From Ashinkailepas kermadecensis (Eukaryota; Arthropoda; Thecostraca; Neolepadidae), in assembly GCA_034440615.1 (NCBI GenBank), contig JAOTOM010005111.1:755501-819500 (forward strand): a stretch of 64,000 nt of DNA. Direction: 5' to 3'. Below the pieces are notes generated by a model. It had not been told where the DNA came from and did no database searches. It was given only the letters and a program-made list of their open reading frames with translations. The stretch's first letter is position 1, and each line of letters opens with the position of its first letter. Positions 32,308-44,046 of the stretch are shown here, in pieces. The position numbers and the translations under genes are program-made.

Positions 32308-35160
32308 AAACAGTGTATGACATGAAAGTGTTTCTTGCAATGTTCAATCGAAAGGCGATGACCTCCCACCCTCCAACTACGCCCCGGCACCGACCGGACC
32401 ACCAACTTCAACCTCTCTACCAAGTCGTAAACAGCCGATATCACCTGACGGTGGCAGGCTGGTACACCTCAATCACACACACACAGTCCGGTGGTGCTGC
32501 CACCCTCCTCCCGGTCCCCCCCCCAGCCAACTCCCTGTTTCCCGTCTAGTGCCTTCTGCACGATCTGTTCTACTCTTTCCTAATCGTGCTTCCTTCAAGC
32601 ACAGTATCCATCCTCTGTGTTTTCTTGAACTATCCTGCCCTACTTTTACACCTGGCTTTTACACCTACTTTTACTTTTACACTTTTCTTCACGCCCTTCC
32701 GCACCCTCCGCCAGTGTAATTGTACCGTTGTCGTTACACACACCTGCCCACTCTTTTTCAACGCCACGTACAACACAACTAATACATTGCTCACATCAAG
32801 CACCACAACAACAACATGAACGCAGCCGAATCACCCACCGGGGAGTTTTACCTCGGCCGCCGGGGGGACGAGAAGCCCATGGGCTCCCTGGGCCCCTGGC
32901 TGGTGGAGGAAACCATCACCAAACACACAGGGGCGCCCCTTCACGCCCGACAAATTCGATCAGGGGCGCTCCTCATCCAAGCAAACAACGCCATAGATGG
33001 TCGGATTCTCCCGACCATCCAAACCATCCTTCACACACCTGTCGCCATCACACCAGCCACATACCTGAACACGTCCCAGGGCGCCATCCTGGCCCCGGAG
33101 CTGACCTGCGTGTCGGCAGAGGACCTGGCCCTCAGACTCGAGGACCAAGGTGTCTCCGCCGCCTACAGGCCACCCCCCAGGCCGGGACGCACCAACAACC
33201 ACCTCATAATCATCACCTTCACCTCACGCACACCTCCGGCCTACCTCAAGGCCGGATACATCAGGTACACGGTACAGCCACGCGCACCCCTCCCAAGGCG
33301 CTGCCAAAACTGCCAGCGCTACGGCCACACCAGGGAGAGGGGGGGGGGAGTGCGGCTCCAACATCCCGACCTGCGGTCGATGTGCCGGGCAACACATCAC
33401 CGACACATGCACCAGCGGCGAGCTATGCTGCGCCGCCTGCGGGGACTCCCATGCGGCCTGGGACAGGGACTGCCCCACACCATTCCATTACCTCACCATA
33501 TACCTCGCACTCCCATACCATTTGTTACCACAGCAAAATTCCTAGGCATCACTTTAGATCCACGACTCACCTTCAAACCACACATTCTTAGCATAAAAAA
33601 ACGCGCATCCAAAAGGATAAACATCTTACGAGCACTATCCGGCACAGATTGGGGATCAGACAGAAATTAACTACTGACCTTATACAAATATATCATTCGA
33701 CCAATCATGGAATACGGATCCACACTTTTCGAAAACGCAGCTAGAACACACCTCGAACTCCTAGACTCACTTCAATACCAATGCCTAAAGATAGCCAGAG
33801 GAGCATACACAACCTCACCTTCCCTCACTCTTCACATATACAACCACATACCAGAACTACAACACAGACGCACAGAAGCATTACTCAGATACCACTACAA
33901 AACGCAACTCATTAGACAACACCCATGCATTCAGGCACTAAAAATACGCTCCAAACGCAGGCACCAACTCATGAAAAAAACATCATTCAAAACTACAATA
34001 GGATGCCGCATTCAACAACACGCAAGAAGCTTACACCTCGCACTCCCCACCTCAAAACCACTCCCACCACCTAAAGCATGGTGGAAACACCAAACCCCCA
34101 CAACACACTTCCTAATAGACAAACCAAAACGTACATACATAGATGCAGAAATGCAACAACTCTTCCTCCAATTCATATCACAATACGTAAATTACAACAT
34201 CATCTACACCGACGGCTCCAAATAACACACACAGCAGACGGGCTCAGCGGCGGTGCTGTATACCAGACAATCACCTACGTGCCCGTCTGCCGGACACAGC
34301 ATCCACATACACATCAGAACTATATGCAATATATTCGGCCTACTGTACCATCTACAACACAAACATCGAACACAACACAACATCATAGCCACAGACGCAA
34401 AATCAGCAATAAAAAGCATAACACCCTGCACCACATCCAAACACCCCCTCATCCCTAAAATACTGCACATACATAACAAACTAAACAATCGACAACAACC
34501 ACTCCTCCTTTGGATACCAAGCCACACAAACATACAAGGCAATGAACATGCAGACACCGAAGCAAACATAGCCACAAAACTACAACAAACCACAAACTGC
34601 CCACTCTCACAATCCGACTACTACCCCACAATACACCAGGCAATCAACAAACACATTCAACAAACATGGGACAGAGCAAGAACACAACTCCACGATATAC
34701 ATCCAAAACACGAACATTGGTACACCAATCAGAACACCAGACTCAAAGAAAGGATACTGACAAGACTTCGCATCGGACACACAGCACTCACACACTCCTA
34801 CCTCATTCTAAACCAACCACGACCTCAATGCACAACATGTCGCCGAACACTTACAATCAAACACATTCTCATATACTGCACCAAGTACAACAACCAAAGA
34901 CAACACATCACAAACTACTGCACCACAAACAACCTCCCACTAAACCTCACCACGCTTCTCAACGATGAACACCCAACATTACACTAACAGATATTTCACT
35001 TCCATTCATCAACACGCATATTGGACCAACTGTGAAGGGGAAAAAAAGGAACAAAGAGACATGGAAAAAAAACCGAACACAAGAAAACGAAGAAAGAGAG
35101 AGAGAAAAAAAGAAGACATATGTGTACGCATACATATATATGGGGGATAAAAAAAAATCC
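32308..35160 (+). pseudogene. LINE fragment 2: gag joined to RT thumb and RNase H, internally deleted
   Basis: The 5' end resembles 35,167-35,585 (GAAATGTTCACTCCAAATGG-like). ORF1 opens at 32,816 (MNAAESPTGEFYLGR) and reaches the first zinc knuckle CQNCQRYGHTRE, where a run of 10 G at 33,339-33,348 shifts the frame; knuckles two and three continue in another frame (CGRCAGQHITDTC, CCAACGDSHAAWDRDC). Immediately afterwards, at about 33,530, comes FLGITLDPRLTF, an RT thumb motif, so the endonuclease and most of the RT are deleted. RT C-terminal sequence follows (33,707-34,225), with YTDGSK of RNase H, then further frame changes, LLLWIPSHTNIQGNEHAD and a terminal C-x2-C-H-C motif, ending at 34,987 with an A-rich 3' region. 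Non-functional. Confidence 0.82.
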
Positions 35161-35164
35161 ATGA

Positions 35165-35585
35165 TCCCCTAAGTGTCTACATGTTTTTTGAAATGTTCAC
35201 TCCAAATGGCGATGACCCAACCCCAACCCCCTGCAGCCCATACCCCAAGCAGCACCGTCCGGACTGGCTTCTCTTCTCGTCACTCTTCACTACTGCGTCT
35301 TCTTCAGCAGCTGAACAACCTACAGCCTCAACTTCAAGACAGCCCTTCACACATCTACCCAGCTCTACTCTGTTATCTTCAAACTACCTAACTTCGGCAC
35401 CTTACATCAAGCCAACCTCACCTATCCTATTCCTTCTACGGAATAGGATAGGTCCACGGCACGACTACGTCGTTCCGTGAACCATAACGCACCATCACAT
35501 TCATCTACACTCGACCGGAAACAGCCGACATCACCACACGGTGGCAGGCTGGCCAAGCTCACACACACACACACACACACACGCC
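35165..35585 (+). mobile_element. LINE 5'-end fragment 3 (UTR), ending in (CA)n
   Basis: Immediately after the 3' tail of fragment 2 the sequence restarts with the LINE 5' motif (GAAATGTTCACTCCAAATGG at 35,190-35,209), includes an imperfect palindrome around CCTATTCCTTCTACGGAATAGG and the conserved CCGACATCACCACACGGTGG motif (about 35,522-35,541), and ends in (CA)n at 35,561-35,582. No gag follows. Confidence 0.65.
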
Positions 35586-35852
35586 GACCTCCGCCCTTCC
35601 GTCACCAGGATGGTAAGGTTTCGCCGCCTACTTCGCTTGTGGGCTCACGGTGGACGGAGTAGTGCCCACCGCGCCGACACAAACTCGACACATTGTGATG
35701 TAGCCAGTTGTGGCAACTTGTGTAGGCACCCCACATTTCGCGGCACCCGTTCAGGGCGTAGGCCTGTGTTACAGCGTAGGCGGCGCACCTGCGACAGAGC
35801 CTGACTGGCTGGTATCGACCACCATTAAGATTGGACCGAACAAGGAGGATTT

Positions 35853-36010
35853 CTGAGACGGCCTTGACCAGGTAGATGTAATCCTGGCCAGAGAGGCTGA
35901 CCAGAGACGGCCTTGGCCAGGTAGATGTAATCCTGGCCAGAGAGGCTGACCAGAGACGGCCTTGGCCAGGTAGATGTAATCCTGGCCAGAGAGGCTGACC
36001 GGACTGGTCA
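35853..36010. repeat. 49-bp tandem repeat, about three copies
   Basis: GTAATCCTGGCCAGAGAGGC followed by TGACCAGAGACGGCC recurs at a 49-bp spacing (35,881 and 35,930). The copies are almost identical. It lies between the LINE fragments and the BEL/Pao remnant. Confidence 0.9.
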
Positions 36011-36169
36011 GCCATCGGTTTCCCCAGGGTAAGGCCTCAGTATCAAACCGGCTCCCCACGGCGGTGTATAGCCCTCAAGTGATAACCTGGTCTTCTAGAC
36101 GTGTGGTTGTATCTTTATTGTTATCTTATCACATCAATTGCAACTTTATCCTATCAGCAGATTAAGTGG

Positions 36170-36400
36170 CCTAAATCTAGCATACAAACGTAATTGAAGA
36201 CATGGTAGATTAACACGAGCGCCGGAGGGCATCTCATATAACACGCTCGAGAGGGTGAGGGAGGGTGGCAGGATTCGCCTCCACCCCGAAGATTTCGGAA
36301 CCTACCGAAGCTATGAGCACCCAATTTGGAAGGTAGATTACGGATGTAATGAACAACACATTTCATGACCGTAGGCCTTTAAAGTTAAATGAGGTCGTCA
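36170..36400. repeat. Diverged dispersed repeat, copy A
   Basis: This segment resembles 46,790-46,990 in the same order: TTAACACG-GCCC-GGAGG, CGGCTCCTA/CGGAACCTA with AGCTA, and ATTTCATGACC...GTYAAATGAGGT. Identity is only moderate and was judged by eye. It may be an old non-autonomous element. Confidence 0.45.
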
Positions 36401-36837
36401 TTGGTTTCCTCACCGCACCGCCGCCCCACCGCACCGACGAGTCTTTATGAACTTGAACGCTCGCCGGCGCCGCCAGGTCGGTCGATTTGGCACCCCGTAA
36501 TTCCTATATTTACTTACCAATTTCGATTTTGTGTTGCATAGGATGCGCTTGTGGACTTTTAACAAAGTCTCAAGATTGCATTACAATATCCCCACCTGTT
36601 CATGAGATAATCTAAAAAAACAGAAGTGGGCGGATTCCGCCCCCCCCCCCCCCCACCCCCACCCTCCCCTCTGTCGGTGTGCATGTCAAACAGCCACATC
36701 TTATACCTACACCAATCCTGTAGCACTTTGCCCTCTCCAATAATTTTCATAAAACCACACCTATGAATCCAACATTCATAGGTTTTATGAGATTCAACAT
36801 TAATAGGTTTTGTGTGTTTAAAGCGGTGGGCTGGCGC

Positions 36838-36895
36838 TAGGTTCAGCTCCCAGACTGACGGTGGGTTCAGCTCCCAGACTGACGCTGGGTTCAGC
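36838..36895. repeat. 24-bp tandem repeat in the BEL/Pao C-terminal tail
   Basis: GGTTCAGCTCCCAGACTGAC occurs twice, with a third partial unit, at 24-bp spacing; on the coding strand it gives repeated SVWELN. The in-frame expansion follows the integrase C-terminal domain. Confidence 0.8.
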
Positions 36896-37546
36896 CTCGG
36901 ATCCTCCTGGACTAACTCCAAGTCGTGCGGCCGCTGGAGCGCCCGGGTACGAATTCCCTTTGACGTTCGCACACTAGCAGACAGCACAACACCATCCTTA
37001 CTAGCAAACAGGCGAGTCACCACACCCATCAGCCACTGCATTCTAGGCACGCTATCCTCGCGAATGAGTACAACAGAACCACAATCAGATTGCCGCACGA
37101 CCTAAATTTGCGAAGACATGGGAAGGCTTCTAAGATACTGGGTAGACCAGAGCCTATCAAACCGCTCCTCTCGCAGTCTGGAGCGAAGTAGCGAAGATAA
37201 TAAGTATAAGTATAAGTAAGATAAGTAGCGAAGATGCAGTCTCAGGGGAAATGCTGTCACGAATCAGGATCATCAAGCACCCTGGACTGAAAAACGGCAT
37301 TTCTGCCGATCAGGATATGACTTGGCGTTAGCGGATTAACATCGTCTATGCCATCACCAACACGTATCACGGGGCGGGAGTTAATGCATGACTCCACCTT
37401 CAGTAGCACAGTCTCAGCGCCGTACGACTCAAACAGCGCTTAGCAAGGGATTTCCTGAGGCCAGTCCTGACTGAACGAATCAGACGTTCCCACCAACCAC
37501 CCCACCAGGGTGACAAGGAGGCGATATGTTTCCACTCAAGTGTGAG

Positions 37547-37719
37547 AGAGCCTTGGGTTCTTTTACGACGCATTCAACCGCTAGGTTATATAGCGTCGCC
37601 AACCTCTCACGCCGATTGGTCACGGGTGGACTCGGTAAATGCCGTCGGTTGTGAGATTCGAACCCACAATCTTGCGATCAAGAGTCCGACGCTCAACTAA
37701 CTGAGCTACCGCGGCCCCA
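37547..37719 (-). mobile_element. tRNA-derived SINE, copy 2, inserted in BEL/Pao integrase
   Basis: Read on the minus strand it starts GGGGCCGCGGTAGCTCAG (A box), has a tRNA-Lys(CTT)-like anticodon region ACTCTTGAT and a B box GTGGGTTCGAATC, then the same body as the copy at 2508 (GAGTCCACCCG, GACCAATCGGC, GAATGCGTCGTAAAAGAACC). It is flanked by a direct repeat, CACTCAAGTGTGAG at 37,533-37,546 and CACTCAGGTGCGAG at 37,720-37,733 (two mismatches), a convincing target-site duplication. It splits the integrase frame, adding AVAQLVERR-type residues encoded by the tRNA head. Confidence 0.92.
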
Positions 37720-38310
37720 CACTCAGGTGCGAGGTGACCGAAGTACCGGTGTAGCACGGCATTAGCTCCCTTCAGGGTGGCGCCGTTATCTGAATAGATG
37801 ACAGAAGGGAGTCCTCTCCTCGCAGCAAAGCGCCTAAGAGCCGGCATGCAGTCCGAATAAGCAGATGCAAAACTTCCGTCGAGGGAGGTCACAAACATTG
37901 GGTGAGCAAAATCCACGCCAGTCACCGTGAACGGAGGAGCATAGGCCACCCTATGTCTGGCAAGATGAGCCACAGGTGCGTTACAGGCTCGAGCATCTTG
38001 CTTTTGACTCGAGACACACTCACGTTTCACCTTCTTAGTTAAGCGTCTGAGGCCGACTATCCAAAACGCACCTCTAATGATGGAGAGCAGAATAGACATT
38101 CCAGTGTGTTTCAAGAGCAAGGGTTGCTCTGAAACTAACAGTTCAGCTATGTGGCCACCAGGTAGCAGCACCGGGTGTTTGTCACTATAAGGCAGGTCTT
38201 ACAATTGAAGCCTATCTCGGATGCGGAGCAGTCCGTCCTCGTTCAAAAAGGGCGTTAGTCGACATATCGATGAATTCCTCGGAACAGGCCTGCCAAGCTT
38301 CAGCGTTCGC

Positions 38311-38440
38311 ACCTCTTCGGGATACGCCTGGACTTGCGTGAGTATCAAGAGCAACTTCCTGGCGACAGTCATCTCGTCGGGATACGCCTGGACTTGCGTG
38401 AGTATCAAGAGCAACTTCCTGGCGACACGCATCTCGTCGG
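38311..38440. repeat. 60-bp in-frame tandem duplication in the BEL/Pao linker
   Basis: TCGTCGGGATACGCCTGGAC and the following 40 bp are repeated exactly 60 bp apart (about 38,317-38,376 and 38,377-38,436) with very few differences. On the minus strand this duplicates 20 residues (VARKLLLILTQVQAYP) without changing frame. Confidence 0.92.
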
Positions 38441-38805
38441 GAATAAGATCAATTTCACTGCACCTAGTTGCAGAGTTACGAGTGTTATGGATAAAGCGAC
38501 GGGCTCATGAGACAACGCGGACAGCCTTCGAGAAAGATTCCCAACGGGCGGCATTAAGCACACTTTCCGGAGACAACACTTCAACCACAGAAGTCAAAAT
38601 AGCCCGTTCCTCGGGTAGAACGTGACACCCCAGCTCGCAGTTGGCCACCATAGGTCGACCAGCGGACTGAGAAAGCCATCCGGGCCCAGACAGCCACAAA
38701 TTCGAGGTCATCAAGCTCTCAGCAGACTGACCCCTGGTGGTCCGACCAGCTGGAAGGACACACAAGTCTCTGTATTTCCAGCACTCGGTTCTAGGCCATA
38801 CAAAC

Positions 38806-39713
38806 CACGCCATCGATACCATACAAATCACACCATACAAACTACAGCATATAAACCACACCATACAAACCACACCATACAAATCACACCATACAAACCA
38901 CACCATACAAACCACACCATATAAACCACACTGTACAAGCCACACTATACAAACCACACCATATAAACCACACCATGCAAACTACACCATGCGAACCACT
39001 CCATACAAACCACACCATACAAACACCACTACGCAAACCACACCACTACGCAAACCACACCATACAAACCACACCACACAAACTACAGCATATAAACCAC
39101 ACCATACAAACCACACCATACAAACCACACCATACAAATCACACCATACAAACCACACCATACAAACCACACCATACAAACCCCACCATGCAAACCACGT
39201 CATATAAACCACACCATGCAAAACACACCATGCAAACCACACCATGCAAACCACACCATACAAACCACACTACGCAAACCACACCATGCAATCCACACCA
39301 AACAAACCACAAAATACATACCACACAAAATAAGCCACACCATACAAACCACACCAAACAAACCACACCATACAAACCATACACACCACACCATACAAAC
39401 CATACAGACCCACCATACATTCCACACCATACAAACCACACCATACAAACCACACCATACAAACCACACCATACAAACCACACCATACAAATCGCACCAT
39501 ACAAACGACACCATACAAACCACACCATACAAATCACACCATACAAACTACAGCATATAAACCAGACCATACAAACCACACCATACAAACCACACCATAC
39601 AAACCACACCATACAAACCACACCATACAAACCACACCATACAAACCACACCATACAAACCACACCATACAAACCACACCATACAAACCACACCATACAA
39701 ACCACACCATACA
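38806..39713. repeat. 14-bp minisatellite (CCATACAAACCACA)n, array 1
   Basis: About 65 units, with many variants (ATATAAACC, ATGCAAACC, ACGCAAACC) in the central part and uniform units at the right end. It starts within the BEL/Pao fragment and is followed by a conserved tail also found after array 3. Because the unit and its complement lack stop codons, all six frames are open; the 252- and 191-codon frames are artefacts. Confidence 0.96.
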
Positions 39714-40510
39714 ACTTCGCTGCAGGACCTTAAGAACGTCTACGAGCCTTTACGAACGTTTGCATGCCCTCATGAATGTCTGCGGGCCATTATGAACGTC
39801 CACGGACCCTACCGATCTTCCACAGGCCCTTAGGAACACCTACAGGCCCTTACAGACACCTATGGACCGTCACGAATGTCTGCGGGCTCTTACAAACGTC
39901 TATTGGTCCATCCAAACGTCTACGGACTATAACGAACGTCCACGAACCTTTACGAATCTTATGAGACCCTACGAGGGTGCATGACCACTTGCGAACGTCT
40001 GCAGAATCTTACGAACGTTTGCGTGTGGATGCGTGTGGACCGAAAACGAGTCTACGGGCCCTAACCGGAGATTACTTACCTCATATCGATTACGAAATCA
40101 AATTTTCCAATGAAGCTTTAACATACTGCATCTAGATGCATGCTTGGGCGGTCTGCATTCCTGGTTGATAACAATGCCATGTTTACATACAATTTGAGGA
40201 GGGGGCAGTTCCGACGATCCGGGCCTGGATCGGGATCGGGAAACATTCTATATAAGATGACATTGAATCGAATATACATGATGCTGGACCTGACCTGATG
40301 TTGTTGACATTCGACAAATATTTGAATGCTTTTTGGATGCTCTTTTTCATATTTTTTTGGGCATTAAAAGGCATCTCCAAATCGATTACTCTTGGCTGTC
40401 TCCAGAAATACCTAATGCTATGTAATGCTTCCTCCCGCCTAAAGCTAGAGCCTACATGCAGTACTAGTCTCTCATAGGTCATGTATGTCTCGTGGTAGGT
40501 AGCAAAAGTA
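39714..40510. repeat. Conserved tail of the 14-bp array: 20-bp degenerate repeat plus unique segment, copy 1
   Basis: The array ends with ACAACTTCGCTGCAGGACC. Then about 17 units of a degenerate 20-bp repeat, consensus ACGAACGTCTACGGGCCCTT, run from about 39,729 to 40,070. A roughly 430-bp non-repetitive segment follows (GAAATCAA...TTTTCCAATGAAGC, ATCTAGATGCATGCTTG, GGAGGATT end). The same three-part structure recurs at 51,746-52,615 with high similarity, so array plus tail behave as one repeat family. Confidence 0.88.
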
Positions 40511-40804
40511 TAGGATCATAATCGGTTGGGAGGATTCCAACTCCCCCAAATTGCAGCTCAGCCCCCCCAAAAAAAAAAACTTGGCAGTCAACCCCCTACT
40601 TTGGAAGTAAAACCCATGAAAAATACAAGCAATGCCGTTCCTTGCTTGCCGGCGTCTCATCTTTCCTCTCTTTCTTAATTGATATAACCGGATGCCATAT
40701 AAGCCGGATTAAAGTAACCCTTTCCTTAACGTAGCATATCTCTAGCGGATGGCACTCGGCCTCTGCTAAAGATGGGGAAACAAAAAATATTCCACGCATT
40801 ACTT
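40511..40804. other. Spacer, possible decayed transposon end
   Basis: It contains CTCCCCCAAATT and CAGCCCCCCCAAAAAAAAAA (about 40,540-40,585), resembling C/A-run ends of DNA transposons, then AT-rich sequence up to the LINE truncation point. Nothing coding. Confidence 0.4.
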
Positions 40805-43650
40805 CTCTTTCTCCACCAACTACACCAGCGTGGCAGATGGCCGAACGACACATTCTTTATCTGACCACCACCCCAAAATCACAACTTTGTCCGGAATATG
40901 CAAAACAAATATTTCACCAATTTCGTTCTCGTTATCGTCATGTTCCTTTTGTTTTTACCGACGGATCAAAAGACGCCAACCTCACTGGATATGCCATGGT
41001 TTCGGATACACACACAAAACAGCATCGCTTGCCCGACGGAACCTCCATTTTCATCGCAGAATTGCACGCCATCCACATTGCTCTTCGCTATGTCCGCAAC
41101 CGTTCAATTTGTCACCTCATGCGCAGTGTTGTTATTTGTTCCGACTCCAAATCTGCTCTTCAATCACTTTCTTCACATTCTTTTTCGCACCATGGCCATA
41201 TTTCCATTTACGATACCCTTAAAATACTTTATCTGATGGGCATGAAGGTCCGTTTCCTGTGGGTGCCCAGCCACTGCGGCATCCCAGGAAACGAAGAAGC
41301 CGACAAATTAGCCAAGGCATCATTACACCTCCAAAATATCACAGAAATTCCACCACATTTTGAAGGCATTAAATCATCCATACAACAGAGCATTCGACAT
41401 TTTTGGAACCAAAACTGGACACAAAACACAAATCATACACAATTACGTTTCATCAAAACTGTTGTCGATACCTGGATCACATCATATAAAAAAACCGACA
41501 CGAAGAAAAAGTTATATCACGTTTACGCATTGGCCATACTTTTCTTACCCATCGATATATATACACGGCTTCACCTCGACCTTCATGCCCATCATGCAAC
41601 ACATATCTTACAGTTCCACATATTCTCCTTCATTGTCAGAAGTACCAAGGCCCACGAAAAACACTGACAAATTTTTGCCATACACACAAAATTCCTTTTA
41701 CTCTGCCTACAATATTAGGGGATGAACATCCAATTCTCATCAAACGACTTTTCAACTTTCTACGCAATACAAACCTGTTCCAAGATTTATAGACTTAATT
41801 ATTTAGCATAACATAATACACACTTTCTCATTATGGCACGAAATGGCCTGAGGAGGCCGAAGTGCCCAACCCAACAAAAGCAAGAAAGTCCGTGTGTTAT
41901 TAACCTTATGCAAAAAAAGTTATTTTTGCCACCTCCTTAGTGCTCACGTTGTTCAAAATATCTTCATATATCACGTTCTTTAGATCTGCTCAGAAATCGA
42001 AACCGTTTGCGCAATAATTTACGCTACAATACGATGCCTTTCATAATGTAGGGGTATCTACTGTTGGCGGGGTATGGGGTCATGGGGAGCAGACGGCTGT
42101 GTTCGGCGGGTGGCCTGTCGTTACGTTACGGCAAATGAGTGCCACTCAGTGCTCAATTTGAATGACGATAATGTGCCCGACAATTTATTAATATTTATTT
42201 TTGTGAGTTTGAATGGCGTGTCCCCGGTTAAGATTTTTTGGTGCAAATAGTATACGATATAGTATATGAGGACGTAAATGACATCCCCCTGACCACCTGA
42301 TCCCCGGAGAATGTACCTTACGATCATCACCAGTTAAGGAGGGTCTCATTTCTGACGTCACTCGATTGGCGTTGAGCTCCACGTGAAGGTCACCTAGCCG
42401 TGGCCGTTATGCGGCCAGCGCTATCGACCTGAATTCCATTTTGTAGGTTCGTCACACGAGCACTGCTACGCCGCTGCACCCCAAGCTGGAGCGCATCCCT
42501 TTAATGTCCTACTGGTTTGATCTTTGTAGCTAGTCTGGACCACGCCGGACACCTGGGCTATAATGTTAATGTTTTAATCCTGTTAGTGTAAGGACGGTGC
42601 GAATGGACAGGAGAGGAACACTGGGATGATTCCATGTACAGCTTTCAACACGAGTGCTATCGGATCAAATGATTGCCGGCTTGCAACTGTCATAATGATC
42701 CGAGGGATCTAAATGACTGATTATGGTGACTATTTATCCTGCTTTTTGTGCTGCTGGGCATGGCTTGCGGTGCATGAGCTGGTCCGACGTCGGTAGACGC
42801 TGTCGGCTCGCAATGTCGACAACTTCCCAGCAAAGGAATGGAAACCTTCTTACTTTATATTTAACCATGCTTAGGCTGAGGAGTGGCCGCAGGTTTGTTG
42901 ACTGTTCTAATAAAAGCCAAGCAAATTATTTCCGCTTTTCATTCATACCTTTTGTCCACTAAATGCTAAATTACACTTCGGATTGAGATGTGTTCGTAAC
43001 GAGCATGGTATCGCAAGCGCTCAGGAGTGAAGTCCTGTGCCCCATGGTCTTTTCACTTTGCTATGTTAGAGGAATTTCATAATATGACAGAAAGGCGTAT
43101 TTTGTGTGTCCGGCGTGTCTGTGGCTTTTCGGTTATCTGAGATGTACTCGGACATGCCCGAGACATGGCCGGGCACAATTGCATTGTGTCGGCTTCTACC
43201 ACTTCGCTCAATCTGTTTGTACCACGGCTCGAGAACAGGACGTGTAGAGCTGCTACAAGGAAGATGCCGTTGTTGCCGTATAGATTTTGCACAAACGTAG
43301 TCACTTCGTCAAGGTGCTCCGAAATATGGTCTGGTGTTTTCTTCTGGTTCTGCAACCATTTATGTCGTTCGCAGCGGTCGGTGCGACATCTCATGATCTC
43401 TGAATGCAGAGGCGCTGCCAAGGGTTGCTTCCCGAGGCCTGGGCCCACCTCTCCGCAAAATCTCACAAGACGGATAATACGTTTTGGTGGTTGCACCACG
43501 ACAAGCGATAAACTTTTTGCGCGCTTCCTGCACGGAAGGCGTTGTCGGTGACAGCTTTTCGTTTCGGTCGGAGCCTCCTTAAGAAACTCCTGGTTGCGTC
43601 TCTCTCTGTGCGTGCATCAAACCATTAGCAGATTGATATTCAAGGTAATG
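40805..43650 (+). mobile_element. 5'-truncated LINE copy A with long 3' block
   Basis: Similarity to the larger LINE at 56.5-64 kb begins at about 40,805 (CTCCACCAACTACACC versus CTCCACCTACAACACC) within the region before RNase H, as expected from 5' truncation, and continues through the ORF2 end and 1.8 kb of noncoding sequence to about 43,650. The shared 3' block includes TGAGGAGGCCGAAG, GTTATTTTTGCCACCTCCTT, GCAAATGAGTGCCACTCAGT and the GGAGCC-CCTTAAGAAACTCCTG end. The other copy runs off the window, so the true 3' boundary is unknown. Confidence 0.82.
40837..41792 (+). pseudogene. LINE ORF2 C-terminus: RNase H domain and CCHC-type terminus
   Basis: The frame from 40,837 contains a well-preserved RNase HI domain: TDGSK (catalytic Asp codon at 40,960), IAELHAI (Glu), VICSDSKSAL (Asp) and WVPSHCGIPGNEEADKLA (Asp). 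All four acidic residues are present. At an A-run near 41,490 the frame shifts; the expected C-terminus continues in another frame with RLRIGHTFLTHRY, PSCPSCNTYLTVPHILLHC (a C-x2-C-H-C motif) and a stop near 41,792. RT and endonuclease are absent because of 5' truncation. RNase H plus this motif points to the I/R1/LOA-like branch of LINEs. Confidence 0.85.
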
Positions 43651-43759
43651 CTTCGTTCGCGATAGAGTTCCCTAACCTAGGCGTGGTGACAGATTAGTAA
43701 AAATTGTTTCGCAACACCGAATGCATAGTACTTTTTGAAGTTTGAATAGCCTATATGTG

Positions 43760-44046
<287 letters not shown>

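Larger units (their letters stand above)
36830..38800 (-). pseudogene. BEL/Pao LTR-retrotransposon fragment: post-RT linker and integrase
   Basis: Read on the minus strand in element order: RNase H-proximal linker (38,760-38,505, containing SGPGWL and LPEER), a linker with RLTPFLNEDGLLRI (38,432-38,199), integrase zinc-binding region and catalytic core (38,171-37,735, with TGVDFAHP, LRRFAARRGLPSVIYSDNGAT), then after an inserted SINE the remaining core with PWWGGWWERL, and the integrase C-terminal domain (37,098-36,870, with VLIREDSVP and VRTSKG). The three acidic catalytic positions (D in VDF, D in SDN, E in WER) can be located, but the core is shortened before RRGLP, and frameshifts and stops are present. 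Gag, protease and RT are absent; the upstream end is cut off at the 14-bp minisatellite. No LTR recognised. Confidence 0.85.

Noticed and set aside
38806..39713. CRISPR-like array of short repeats
   Set aside because: The units are contiguous with no unique spacers, and the genome is clearly eukaryotic.
43077..43499. Minus-strand frame present in both LINE 3' blocks
   Set aside because: It is open in both copies, but most differences are non-synonymous and one copy is frame-broken, so conservation reflects DNA ancestry only.
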